Part shown: piece by piece, positions 14,565 through 22,548 of the stretch | Position numbering within the stretch: the first letter of the stretch is position 1 | Layout of the letters: each line of letters opens with the position of its first letter | Assembly: GCA_030615025.1 (NCBI GenBank) | Contig: JAUXAB010000032.1 | Location: forward strand, 1-37,232 | Source of the DNA: Phycisphaerae bacterium | Lineage (GTDB): Bacteria; Planctomycetota; Phycisphaerae; Sedimentisphaerales; Anaerobacaceae | Length of the DNA: 37,232 nucleotides | Reading direction: 5' to 3' | Position numbers and translations under genes: made by a program | Notes under the pieces: model-generated | Databases searched by the model: none | Told to the model about the DNA's origin: nothing | The model's input: only the letters and a program-made list of their open reading frames with translations

Positions 14565-16820
14565 TCACGAGATATTAACCTCGAAAGTTTTATACGTTGT
14601 ATTGCCGACGCTATCACTGATTCTAACTGCGATTATATGCTCGCCGGCCTCCAATTTTTCAATCACAATCGTAAAATCTTCATCCGTAGTGTCATAGACC
14701 AGGTCGTTGGGCATAGTACCTATCCACTCGGCATTGCTGTCAACGGTATAATGCAGTTGGCCGATTGCGCTGAATTCATCTGATATATGCAGCTTCAGCG
14801 TTATGGTTTTGCGGTCTTTGTCGATAGAGTGCTTTTTAATAACCGGCGCGGTGTTATCAACTACTACCGGCTCACTTATTCTGCTGCCCGTCAATTTAGT
14901 TGTAGTAGTATTGCTTCTTTCATCGCTTGTGGTCACTCTGACTTCGTATCGACCATCTTCTACGGTTCTTCCGTCCCATTCGAAACTGTCCGCTTCGAGC
15001 TCGTCTTTGAGTTCAATCCAGTTTGTTCTTCCGATTTTTCTAAAATCTATTTTGTAAATCAGCTTGTCGCCATTATCGTCTTTGGCCTTGTAGCTGATTT
15101 TGAATGTCCCTTTTTTGCCGGCTGCTGCACTTCGGCTAACGCTGACCGATTGGACTTTCGGCGCCAAATTCGGCACAGTACTGGCGACAGCGATCTCCCT
15201 TATGAGTGGACTTTGTAAGCCATCTTTGCTTTGCAACACAAGTTTATATTGACAGAACCTGCCAAGCGGACAGAGCAGTTGGATGGGCTGCGTCACTTCC
15301 ACCAGCTTAGTCCAGTCCGAAAAAGTCGGATCGTTCACATCTTTAACGTTTCCGCTGCGAGAAGCCACCTGGACCTTGCACCCTTGTGGAATATCTGCTT
15401 CGATTTGCAGCTTGCCCCACTTAGCCGGCTGACCGGCATCGATAAGGTCAGAAGTGTAAGTTCCCTCGGAAGCGAAGCCAGAGCCTAACTTTATCAGCTT
15501 TGCAGGATTCGCCGTACCGAGATACACAACGTCACGCCAGACAGATACCGCTGTTATCTGTGATGCCTGTTCATCCTCATAGATAATTGCTTCCTGCTCC
15601 GAGGCCGGGTCGACGGTAAAAAGCTGAGCACTGTTTCCGGTGCCGACAAGCAGCGATCTTGCTTGTTCTGCCAGGCAGAAGAAAACGGCTGCCTCACTGA
15701 ATATATCGGTCACAAAACCGTCCTTGGTTATCTTGTATATGTAACTGGCCTGGCCTGGCTTGGGCGGCTTGCGGGGCGGTGTCGGTCTTTTGGGCAGTTT
15801 ACCACCGGTTCCTTTTTTTGTATTTGCAATCTTGAGTTTCAGTCCGCCTTCGGCGGCACTTTTAGCTTTTTCCGATTTCGCCTCAGGCCGACCAGCCAAA
15901 GGTGATTGTGCGGCAAATTTCGTCTGGGCCTGGACAATCTTGGCAGATGTCGCCGCTGCGTGCAAATCGCCGCTTTCTGTAAATAATAATGCTGTAATCT
16001 CCGGCTGCTCGCTATCATATAAAACCGTTGCTGTTTTTGTACGCGGGTTTATCTTATATACCAGTCCTCGGCTGTCACTTCCTGCGTAAACGAAGCCATC
16101 CTGCCCAATTGCAAGTGCAAGTATGTTCTTGTCGCGGCTGTCGTAAACAAGCTGTGATTTTTTGCCCAATGGGTCGAGCTGGTAAACCTTGCCTTCCGGC
16201 CCGGTCCCCAGATAAATATTTCCGCCGTCATCGATAGCTATCGCGAAGATATATTTTGCGTCGTCCGGCTCAAAAATCACTTTGCACTTGTTGGCTTTGA
16301 ACCGGCAGAGCTTGCATTTGTCGCCGCTTATACCAGCTAAAAGCCTGCCGGCCACATCGGTTGCCATCGCGAAGATATGCTCGTTCGACAGGTGCTCCTC
16401 GGCCTCGACTGTATTGGCATCACCAGGGGCGTTTGCATCTTTATGCTCTTTGGCCTGTTTACCGGTCGGCTTTTCCTCTGATTCCTCTGGATAAATCTTT
16501 GTCAGTTTGCCGAGACTGTATTTGTAGATACCGCCATTAGGGCTTGTACCGACATAAACCGTCCCACCGCTTACAACGATGCTGTTTATCGACCAAACAT
16601 CTTCAAACTCTTCAACCGGCGTCTCCCAGGCGCTGCCGAGCTGAATAGTTCCTCGTGAGCCAACCACAATATTTTCGATCTTGCCCTTCAACAGGTCTGA
16701 ACTACTGGCGTGACGTGTAATCTTACTGCTAACCGCCGGACAAGCTGAGCTCAAAACCAAACAAACCAAAGCTACTACTAAAAGTGCGAATCTGCAATTA
16801 AGGTGAAATTTATCTCTCAT
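14565..16820 (-). CDS. Secreted beta-propeller protein with C-terminal Ig/Fn3-like domains
   Basis: A 751-residue exported protein. Residues 9-30 are a signal peptide, with LSSAC as a marginal lipobox. Repeated units of the type IFAIAIDDGGNIYLGTGPEGKVYQLD, ILALAIGQDGFVYAGSDSRGLVYKI and VSVWRDVVYLGTANPAKLIKL build a propeller over about residues 70-460. A Lys/Pro/Ala-rich insert lies near 300-360. The C-terminal 250 residues hold beta-sandwich domains (FKISYKAKDDNGDKLIYKI; KHSIDKDRKTITLKLHISD) resembling Fn3 or Ig modules. It follows the S55-domain gene by 61 nt and is likely co-transcribed. A role as a surface sensor or scaffold is only a guess. No catalytic motif was recognised. Confidence 0.7.
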   Translation of the reverse strand: MRDKFHLNCRFALLVVALVCLVLSSACPAVSSKITRHASSSDLLKGKIENIVVGSRGTIQLGSAWETPVEEFEDVWSINSIVVSGGTVYVGTSPNGGIYKYSLGKLTKIYPEESEEKPTGKQAKEHKDANAPGDANTVEAEEHLSNEHIFAMATDVAGRLLAGISGDKCKLCRFKANKCKVIFEPDDAKYIFAIAIDDGGNIYLGTGPEGKVYQLDPLGKKSQLVYDSRDKNILALAIGQDGFVYAGSDSRGLVYKINPRTKTATVLYDSEQPEITALLFTESGDLHAAATSAKIVQAQTKFAAQSPLAGRPEAKSEKAKSAAEGGLKLKIANTKKGTGGKLPKRPTPPRKPPKPGQASYIYKITKDGFVTDIFSEAAVFFCLAEQARSLLVGTGNSAQLFTVDPASEQEAIIYEDEQASQITAVSVWRDVVYLGTANPAKLIKLGSGFASEGTYTSDLIDAGQPAKWGKLQIEADIPQGCKVQVASRSGNVKDVNDPTFSDWTKLVEVTQPIQLLCPLGRFCQYKLVLQSKDGLQSPLIREIAVASTVPNLAPKVQSVSVSRSAAAGKKGTFKISYKAKDDNGDKLIYKIDFRKIGRTNWIELKDELEADSFEWDGRTVEDGRYEVRVTTSDERSNTTTTKLTGSRISEPVVVDNTAPVIKKHSIDKDRKTITLKLHISDEFSAIGQLHYTVDSNAEWIGTMPNDLVYDTTDEDFTIVIEKLEAGEHIIAVRISDSVGNTTYKTFEVNIS

Positions 16821-16881
16821 AACAATTCCCCGAATAAAATATCATACCTCGTATTGTGTTTTATGGTTCGCGTATCATGTC

Positions 16882-18741
16882 TTATTTTTCTACCGTTATA
16901 TGCATAGTCTTCTTGTCGATAATAACTGTGCCGGACTCTATTCTTTTTTCGAGCCAATGTGAATATGGCTGGGTTCTCAGCGTTCTTTTCACATTCTGTA
17001 AGACCAGTATCTTCGTGGCCGGCAAATCAGGGAGCTCGGCCTTCTCTATCGCAATACCACCGGGCGGTAATGTCAAAAGACAATATAACTTATCTCTTCT
17101 GATACTAAGAAGATACTTCAGGCCTTCCACCAAGCTCGCCAAATTCTGATGCATAAACCTGTACAGGGCAGCTTTCCTGAGAAACAGCTCGTAACCGTTT
17201 CCGCCGCAGACAGTCAACTCATATCTTCCAGGGGGCAGAGTCTTGGGTATTTGGAGGCTGAACCGGTATTTTTTCTTTCCCGCCAGGACGGATTCAAGAA
17301 CTACTCCAATCTTGATATTCTGGCCGGCCTTGACTTTCGAATCGGACAAATCGACCGACCATATATGTGAAACGATGCTTTTCGGCCGTATGCGAATATC
17401 AAAATCGATTGATTTTATATCGACTTTTTTGTACGGGTTATTCATAAGCATCGTAACCGGGCTAACACTTTCCATTAACATCTCATTCAGCCCCAGGCCG
17501 GTGGAGACATTTTCAAAGGTGATCGCTTCGGTATCCTCTACGCCGATTGCCACCTTATACTCAATCGTATGGTCCGACGGCAAATCGCCGAGCCACAGAC
17601 CGGCTCCAGCCACAGCCGAGCGAAGCAGCATTGGAGTAAGCAGCCGATTATGAGCAACGTGACAGTTGTATACCCGTTTGTCGCTATCTCTGTAATCGTC
17701 AATCGTTATCGTCAGCGGGAACATGTGCGGCTTTGCACCGATTCGTCCGAAGATAGCCGGCGACTCATCCCTCGTAAAGGCACCGACTATTTTGATAGTG
17801 CTGGCGAGCTTAACAGAGCGATACATGCTTGATACCACGGTGTGCACTTGTCCGGTGGCCATCGGCAAATTTACCGACCCGTAACCGAGATAGCTGTGCC
17901 CGAAGCCATAGACCTTGTCACCAACGACTTCGGTTACAGTCCCGATCACTTCCATTGTTATATCGCCGGTCACCAATGGGACGACAAGACATGCCCCCGG
18001 GGCCAACTGCACATCCTCGTCTTTGTTGACACCTGCGCCACCCCCGATACCGGAAACGACCATAAGTCCGAATGGTTTGACCCAGGTATTTAACTGCTCA
18101 GCAACCTGAGCCGGCAAACCAGAGGTAACCAATGGACAGGGCAAGGCAGTGGCACCGGTCAGGCTGCGTTGCCTCGAAAACCGTGGAGTTGTAATCTGCT
18201 CATCTATCCGGACAAAATCAATCGGCCTGGAAAAATCAAGCACGTATCCATGCTGGGCGGCGCGCGGCTGCGAATGGCTAACCTGGCCTACCCTGAGCAT
18301 CTCCTCGATTGGCGTGACACCGTAGAGTGGGTCCTTACTGTAAAAATACGCGAAAGATAGCGCCCCCGCCAACCGGCCATCGATATAGACCGGCGAACCG
18401 CTGCAGCCCCATATCGGACCTGTGCGGATGAAGCGCTCATCGGTGCCCTGAACCAAAATCGCATCTCTGCCAGGCCCGAAATTGCGGACTACGCTTATAA
18501 CATCCAGGTCGAACTTTTCAATCTCAGTTCCCTTAAACACCGTGAGGCAGTACCCCTTCATTCCGGGCCGAATTTCATCAATGCTGATATACTTGGCCGG
18601 GTCCCAGAGATCGCTCCTCGATGCTCGATGCTCGATGCTCGCGCGAGAATCCAGGTTCGAGAAACGAGTGTCGAGGAGAGCTAAAAACAGCACGCACAAC
18701 AAAAAAATTCCTGTTTTTGATTCCCTGAGAATTTTGAACAT
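16882..18741 (-). CDS. SpoIVB peptidase S55-domain protein
   Basis: A 619-residue exported protein. A signal peptide (residues 10-24) is followed by a low-complexity linker (26-46). An S55-type domain then starts at ISIDEIRPGMKGYCLTVFKG and includes GPIWGCSGSPVYIDGRLAGALSFA. S114 in GCSGSP is the candidate nucleophile, matching the SGSP of SpoIVB peptidases. GDKVYGFGHSYLGYGSVNLPMATG is another family block. The C-terminal 200 residues form beta-rich domains with no name I can give. In SpoIVB this domain is a signalling protease; in non-sporulating bacteria its role is unknown. The linker is encoded by CGATGCTC repeats (18618-18648), which look like a simple-repeat intrusion. It pairs with the propeller gene downstream. 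Confidence 0.8.
   Translation of the reverse strand: MFKILRESKTGIFLLCVLFLALLDTRFSNLDSRASIEHRASRSDLWDPAKYISIDEIRPGMKGYCLTVFKGTEIEKFDLDVISVVRNFGPGRDAILVQGTDERFIRTGPIWGCSGSPVYIDGRLAGALSFAYFYSKDPLYGVTPIEEMLRVGQVSHSQPRAAQHGYVLDFSRPIDFVRIDEQITTPRFSRQRSLTGATALPCPLVTSGLPAQVAEQLNTWVKPFGLMVVSGIGGGAGVNKDEDVQLAPGACLVVPLVTGDITMEVIGTVTEVVGDKVYGFGHSYLGYGSVNLPMATGQVHTVVSSMYRSVKLASTIKIVGAFTRDESPAIFGRIGAKPHMFPLTITIDDYRDSDKRVYNCHVAHNRLLTPMLLRSAVAGAGLWLGDLPSDHTIEYKVAIGVEDTEAITFENVSTGLGLNEMLMESVSPVTMLMNNPYKKVDIKSIDFDIRIRPKSIVSHIWSVDLSDSKVKAGQNIKIGVVLESVLAGKKKYRFSLQIPKTLPPGRYELTVCGGNGYELFLRKAALYRFMHQNLASLVEGLKYLLSIRRDKLYCLLTLPPGGIAIEKAELPDLPATKILVLQNVKRTLRTQPYSHWLEKRIESGTVIIDKKTMHITVEK
18618..18648. repeat. CGATGCTC tandem run inside the S55-domain gene
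   Basis: Three contiguous CGATGCT units end in the self-complementary CTCGCGCGAG. Related CGATG/CGAGAA fragments continue to about 18675. Translated on the minus strand this gives an Arg/Ser/Ala-rich linker between the signal peptide and the S55 domain. Confidence 0.7.
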
Positions 18742-18764
18742 CTGTGCCCTTTCGATTGCCCTTT

Positions 18765-18790
18765 GTCATTGTCGCGCAAGCGGGAATGAC
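18765..18790. repeat. Degenerate GTCATTCC palindrome
   Basis: GTCATT (18765-18770) and AATGAC (18785-18790) enclose CGC-gcaa-GCG. It is a second copy of the type seen at 4649-4672, in the divergent spacer between the S55 gene and the next plus-strand gene. Confidence 0.6.
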
Positions 18791-18838
18791 AGAAAACCTG
18801 GCCATATTTATTATTTATTTTAATCGGTCGACGGTTTA

Positions 18839-18867
18839 TTGCAAGATAAAAGAAATTTTGTTACAAT
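18839..18867 (+). promoter_or_regulatory. Sigma70-like promoter for the TPR-like/RluD genes
   Basis: TTGCAA (18839-18844) and TACAAT (18862-18867) have the ideal 17-nt spacing. Predicted start is near 18874, about 60 nt before the ATG at 18934. Confidence 0.6.
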
Positions 18868-18933
18868 GCTTATTTAAGTCCGCAATTGAATATTACGGGT
18901 AGTAAGCGATTTTAAGAAAGAGACGCAGGAAAA

Positions 18934-19929
18934 ATGAAGTCTGACCATCGACACGAACTAAAAACTAATGAATTGGCCGAGTGGATTGCAAACTTGCCGC
19001 AATGGGCCCGGGAAAATTATAGAATGATTATCTACGTCTCGGTAGTTGCTGTCCTGGTCATAGGCTCGGCTCTGTGGTACTGGTATAACAAAAACGTGGA
19101 ATCGGTTCAAAGACAGCTCGACTTTACAAACCTTATCTCCAGACTGCCGCAAAACAAAAGGCAAGTCCTTATTATGGCACAGGCCAGGGGAGTAGATGCT
19201 TCGTATATGCTCATCGAGACTGCCGTTGCTCTCCGAACTGCTGCCGAGGGTGCAAAAGACGACCAGATGGCTGCTCTGGCGCTAATTAAGCGGGCGGAAG
19301 CCTTGCGTGCAGGATTGCATTACCGCCAGGAGGCTGTGAGCCAGGTAGAGGTGCGAACGGCGATAAACCAAGCTAAGAGTGCATATAGCAAAGTGCTTGA
19401 GAGGGCCACGCTGAATCGGTCATTGACGGCGACGGCAAGATTCGGCTTAGGACTTTGCGAAGAAGAGCTCGGCAACTTTGATGGGGCACGGCAAATATAC
19501 AAAGACCTTGTGGAAAACCCTGACTTTGAAGTTACCACAGCCGTTGCCCAGGCAAAACAGCGTCTCGAAACTATGTCCGATTATCAGCAAAAGGTGGTCT
19601 TTAAGGCATCGCCAAGACCAAGACGACTACCTGCTGACTTTCTCAAACCGCCGAGCCAGTTGGGACCTGTCGACGTCAATCTATGGCCGGCGGCGCCGAA
19701 TCGTGCCCCTCGGATTCTCGATTACAATGTGAAGCCAGAACCAAATTTTGTTTTTAGGGTTCTCGATGTCAATCAGCGGATCCAAACACCGAACCGTGCC
19801 CCGGTAGTTCCTGACATCAATGTTGGACTCGAACCAAACAGTGTCTTTGAGGCCGTCGACATCAATCAATGGCTCGAGACGCCGATTGACGTGCCTGGGG
19901 TTCCTGACATCAATGTGCCCAGCAAATAA
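18934..19929 (+). CDS. Membrane-anchored TPR-like protein with a 31-residue repeat tail
   Basis: A 331-residue hypothetical protein. A short cytosolic N-terminus precedes one membrane helix (IIYVSVVAVLVIGSALWYWY, about 32-51). An alpha-helical TPR-like region with ATARFGLGLCEEELGNFDGARQIYKDL (about 170-196) resembles the YfgM/anchored-TPR pattern. The tail from about residue 246 is a tandem repeat with an exact 93-nt period: (V/L)D(V/I)N, then about 20 residues, then PDINV or similar, in 2.7 copies. A ribosome-binding site (AAAGAGACGCAGGA) lies upstream. Its last 17 nt overlap the pseudouridine synthase start. Function unknown; the repeat tail may be a protein-binding or wall-spanning spacer. 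Confidence 0.7.
   Translation: MKSDHRHELKTNELAEWIANLPQWARENYRMIIYVSVVAVLVIGSALWYWYNKNVESVQRQLDFTNLISRLPQNKRQVLIMAQARGVDASYMLIETAVALRTAAEGAKDDQMAALALIKRAEALRAGLHYRQEAVSQVEVRTAINQAKSAYSKVLERATLNRSLTATARFGLGLCEEELGNFDGARQIYKDLVENPDFEVTTAVAQAKQRLETMSDYQQKVVFKASPRPRRLPADFLKPPSQLGPVDVNLWPAAPNRAPRILDYNVKPEPNFVFRVLDVNQRIQTPNRAPVVPDINVGLEPNSVFEAVDINQWLETPIDVPGVPDINVPSK
19669..19920 (+). repeat. 93-nt in-frame tandem repeat (2.7 copies)
   Basis: The motif GTCGACGTCAAT recurs as CTCGATGTCAAT and GTCGACATCAAT at 19669, 19762 and 19855, exactly 93 nt apart. It encodes the repeated tail of the preceding protein. Confidence 0.85.
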
Positions 19930-20920
19930 TTCACGAAGCGAGATTCAAGATGCGGGAAGTGGCCGCCTGACACTTCAGGTGGGAAACTCAATCAAGGAAC
20001 GCCGGGTCGATAAATATCTGCACGGGCGGTTCAGTAACTTCAGCCGGGTTATGATACAGAAGCAAATCGCCGCCGGCTCCGTCAAAGTCAACGGCAAAGT
20101 AGTCAAACCCAGCTTTAAGCTGAGTCCAGGCGACGAAATCGATTTGACACTGCCTCAGCTTCCGAGCAAGGAGATTGAACCCGAAGACATTCCGCTGAAT
20201 ATCATCTACGAAGATGAGGACATGATTATTGTCAACAAGCAGGCTGATATGATTGTTCACCCTGCCCGCAGCAACACTCATGGTACTCTGGTAAACGCCC
20301 TTGCCTTTTATTCCGACAAGCTATCGAGCGGGCTTGGTGAATTCCGGCCCGGTATCGTGCATCGGCTCGACAAAGACACCACCGGTGTTATGGTCGTTGC
20401 CAAAAACGACACCGCCCAGTGGAAGATTGCCAAACAATTTGAGCGCCGCCAGGTCAAAAAAGCCTATCTTGCCATTGTCCACGGGACGCCGGAACTAACA
20501 GCGGACCGTATAAGTGCACCGCTGGGTATGCACCCGAGGACGAGGGAAAAGTACGCAATCAGGCCGGAAATCGGCAAAGAAGCAATCACTTTTTACGAGG
20601 TCATCGAAAGTTTTCGCGGCTTTTCCTTATTGAAGCTGACACCCAGGACCGGCCGAACGCATCAAATACGGGTCCACCTTTCATATATAAAACATCCAAT
20701 CGTCGCCGATGATATGTATGGCGGCAAGCTCGTTTATCCCTGGCAACTAAAAGATACGGAGGCTGGTGTTGAAGAACCGATTATAAACCGCTGTGCCCTC
20801 CACGCCTCAACGCTCGAATTCAAACACCCAACGACTTCAGAAATGATGAAATTCGAAGCCCCCTTACCCAAAGATATGCAAAATCTGCTCGATATGCTCA
20901 GAAAATACCGAAGGCTCTGA
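19913..20920 (+). CDS. RluD-family 23S rRNA pseudouridine synthase
   Basis: Converts uridine to pseudouridine in RNA, probably in helix 69 of 23S rRNA if a true RluD. The 335-residue protein has an N-terminal S4 RNA-binding domain (RRVDKYLHGRFSNFSRVMIQ, then GSVKVNGKVVKPSFKLSPGD). The catalytic domain follows, with HRLDKDTTGVMVVAK holding the nucleophilic Asp. RTGRTHQIRVHL and PIVADDMYGG are further landmarks. Length is normal. The ATG at 19913 overlaps the previous gene's end by 17 nt; longer starts lie deep inside that gene. RluC or RluA specificity cannot be ruled out. No anomaly seen. Confidence 0.9.
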   Translation: MCPANNSRSEIQDAGSGRLTLQVGNSIKERRVDKYLHGRFSNFSRVMIQKQIAAGSVKVNGKVVKPSFKLSPGDEIDLTLPQLPSKEIEPEDIPLNIIYEDEDMIIVNKQADMIVHPARSNTHGTLVNALAFYSDKLSSGLGEFRPGIVHRLDKDTTGVMVVAKNDTAQWKIAKQFERRQVKKAYLAIVHGTPELTADRISAPLGMHPRTREKYAIRPEIGKEAITFYEVIESFRGFSLLKLTPRTGRTHQIRVHLSYIKHPIVADDMYGGKLVYPWQLKDTEAGVEEPIINRCALHASTLEFKHPTTSEMMKFEAPLPKDMQNLLDMLRKYRRL

Positions 20921-20966
20921 CAGGTTCTTAAGTCGCGCCGGCAGAAGTGGAATCTATTGCATCACC

Positions 20967-20994
20967 TTTATTCCTGCGGTAGTTTTTCCAGGTC
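20967..20994. repeat. Direct repeat, distal copy (HEPN gene 3' end)
   Basis: Matches 21699-21726 at 24 of 28 positions (TTTATTCCTG-c/t-GGTAGTTT...AGGTC). The proximal copy is the 3' end of trkA, and the two bracket the MNT/HEPN pair. Both encode ...LPQE-stop on the minus strand. Confidence 0.65.
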
Positions 20995-21381
20995 AGGCAA
21001 CGATTTCAATATGAATTCATAGATGCTGCGAGCTATTTCAATTGCCTCCTTGGCCTGTTGCTGAGTAACCTCGACACGAGGCGCAGGATAGCGAGAGTCC
21101 ATAGCATAGTCCGTTAATATACTACCTTTCTCAATATACCCTTCCATCTCCGGCAGGATTCTCTTGCATAGTCCAAGAAGAAACTCGATGTCATGGGTTT
21201 TCTCAACGTGATGATCATGGTAAGCCAAAAACGCCTTGAGCGACTTTTCCGCTGCCTGCTGGCAATGGAATGCTGCTGCCCAGCAAACCGGTTCAGAGTC
21301 CTTCATTGCCAGCTCGGCAATACGCAGGTCATCATCAGCCAGCGTGAGCCATTCTTTCACCAGTTCGACCTTGGGACTCAT
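20968..21381 (-). CDS. HEPN-domain protein (putative toxin of an MNT/HEPN pair)
   Basis: A 137-residue all-helical HEPN protein. Typical blocks are VKEWLTLADDDLRIAELAMKD at the N-terminus, FHCQQAAEKSLKAFLAY, KTHDIEFLLGLCKRI and the DSRYP turn before the last helix. HEPN proteins paired with MNT nucleotidyltransferases are often toxic RNases neutralised by AMPylation (type VII, HepT/MntA). The R-x4-6-H RNase motif is not obvious here, so this may be a non-nuclease or substrate-binding HEPN. It overlaps the upstream MNT gene by 47 nt, an unusually long overlap. Its C-terminus DLEKLPQE closely copies DLAKLPQE of TrkA upstream. Confidence 0.8.
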   Translation of the reverse strand: MSPKVELVKEWLTLADDDLRIAELAMKDSEPVCWAAAFHCQQAAEKSLKAFLAYHDHHVEKTHDIEFLLGLCKRILPEMEGYIEKGSILTDYAMDSRYPAPRVEVTQQQAKEAIEIARSIYEFILKSLPDLEKLPQE

Positions 21382-21694
21382 AAATCACTCTCCCTTTGCG
21401 AATTACCGTATAGATGAGCGTACATTTCACGTCCGACCATTTTTGTATTTGAGACTGAGTGCAAACTATCAGGTCCACCGGGAAGCAAAGAGCTCGGAGG
21501 CTGGCTCTGCCTTGCCGAGCGATTTCGCGAGTTGATTTGTCCGTATCTGGAACCACAACCAGCAGGTCAATATCGCTACCCTTATCAGCATCATCACAAG
21601 CGTGTGAGCCGAATAAGTATATTTTTAATGGATGCAAAGTGTCCTTTAGGCGATTTGTCATCTCATTTATCAACTCTGTGGATAGTTCTTTCAT
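21335..21694 (-). CDS. MNT-type nucleotidyltransferase (putative antitoxin)
   Basis: A 119-residue minimal nucleotidyltransferase. The active-site pattern GS (29-30) followed by D41-x-D43 in GSDIDLLVVVPD is intact, and VDLIVCT supplies the third acidic residue. Related MntA proteins transfer AMP to the partner HEPN toxin and silence it. It starts 5 nt after the trkA stop codon. Its 3' end extends 47 nt into the HEPN gene, so the pair is tightly coupled. Residues after RKGRVIYES may be a non-conserved extension read through the overlap. Whether it is an antitoxin or another small-molecule nucleotidyltransferase is not settled by sequence, but the HEPN partner makes the former likely. Confidence 0.85.
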   Translation of the reverse strand: MKELSTELINEMTNRLKDTLHPLKIYLFGSHACDDADKGSDIDLLVVVPDTDKSTREIARQGRASLRALCFPVDLIVCTQSQIQKWSDVKCTLIYTVIRKGRVIYESQGRTGERMAHAG

Positions 21695-21698
21695 GTGT

Positions 21699-21726
21699 TT
21701 TATTCCTGTGGTAGTTTAGCGAGGTC
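21699..21726. repeat. Direct repeat, proximal copy (trkA 3' end)
   Basis: The 3' end of trkA, repeated at 20967-20994 with 4 differences in 28. The spacing of the two copies is 732 nt, exactly enclosing the MNT/HEPN genes. Confidence 0.65.
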
Positions 21727-22380
21727 GGCGTCGGAGCCGGCGACCATCAGGATATCATTCTCATAAACCACCGTAGTCGGCATAGGTACATTGATAATGC
21801 CGGCGCCATTGGCCTTCTTTTTCTTGCTGTGCTCATCTCGCTTGATTGCGACAAGGTTCACTTTATACTTCTGCCTCAGTTGCAAATCCATAACGGTTTT
21901 GCCGTCGAAACTTGCCGGTGCTTTTACTCGAGCCAGGCTGTAGCCCGGGGCAAAATCCATCTTTTCGCCGATTTGCGGCGCGATAAGTTTATACGCCCAT
22001 CTTTGAGCCGACTCGATTTCGGGGTAAATTACGTCGGTAGCGCCTACCTTGGAGAAGACCTCGCCTGCGACCAGGCTTTCCGCTCTTGCAAGAATCTTCT
22101 TTACGCCCATTTGCCGCAGGTTCACCACCGTCAGAATCGCCGATTCAAAACCCTCCTGGCCTATACCTATAATGGCGACATCAACCTTGTCAACACCCTG
22201 TGCCTTCAGTGCTTCCTCGTCGGTGCTGTCGAGCCGGACCGCGAGACTTACCTGATCTCGAATCAGCTCTATCTCATCTCTGTTTTTGTCAATTGCGATA
22301 ACCTCAGCTCCACTCATTGCCAGAGCGATAGCCAGTTTTTTTCCGAACCGCCCCAATCCTATTATAGCAAACCGCTTCAT
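21700..22380 (-). CDS. Trk/Ktr potassium uptake regulatory subunit (RCK)
   Basis: A 226-residue cytoplasmic gating ring subunit for the TrkH/KtrB channel encoded upstream. The RCK N-terminal Rossmann domain has GLGRFGKKLA (8-17), an acidic ID at the end of beta-2 and a D-S-T-D-E segment. The RCK C-terminal domain (about 135-226) includes FDGKTVMDLQLRQKYKVNLVAIKR. A single RCK unit of this size is KtrA-like rather than the double-unit TrkA of enterobacteria. It binds ATP/ADP or NAD(H) and controls the pore. AGGAGC precedes the ATG. It sits 168 nt after the channel gene, with a repeat-rich spacer between, and 5 nt before the MNT gene. Confidence 0.9.
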   Translation of the reverse strand: MKRFAIIGLGRFGKKLAIALAMSGAEVIAIDKNRDEIELIRDQVSLAVRLDSTDEEALKAQGVDKVDVAIIGIGQEGFESAILTVVNLRQMGVKKILARAESLVAGEVFSKVGATDVIYPEIESAQRWAYKLIAPQIGEKMDFAPGYSLARVKAPASFDGKTVMDLQLRQKYKVNLVAIKRDEHSKKKKANGAGIINVPMPTTVVYENDILMVAGSDADLAKLPQE

Positions 22381-22414
22381 GGTATTAGCTCCTATTTTTT
22401 GCCACTAAGGCACC

Positions 22415-22530
22415 AAGACACATTCTTTTTTAACCACGGATTACACAGATTTCACTGATTTTTTATTTATATTTAACCCGCGTTAACCCGCGAAATCTGT
22501 GGTTAATTAACTTTTAATTTCTTCGTGTCT
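22415..22530. repeat. Large imperfect inverted repeat in the trkH-trkA spacer
   Basis: TTAACCAC (22430-22437) with AGATTTC (22447-22453) pairs with GAAATCT (22492-22498) plus GTGGTTAA (22499-22506). An outer AAGACAC/GTGTCTT pair extends it, and TTAACCCGCG is tandemly doubled near the tip. A relative (GCGGATTACGCTGATTAAACAGATTTTTTAGCCAC) lies at about 34615-34650. Confidence 0.65.
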
Positions 22531-22548
22531 TCGTGTCTAATTCCTCTT

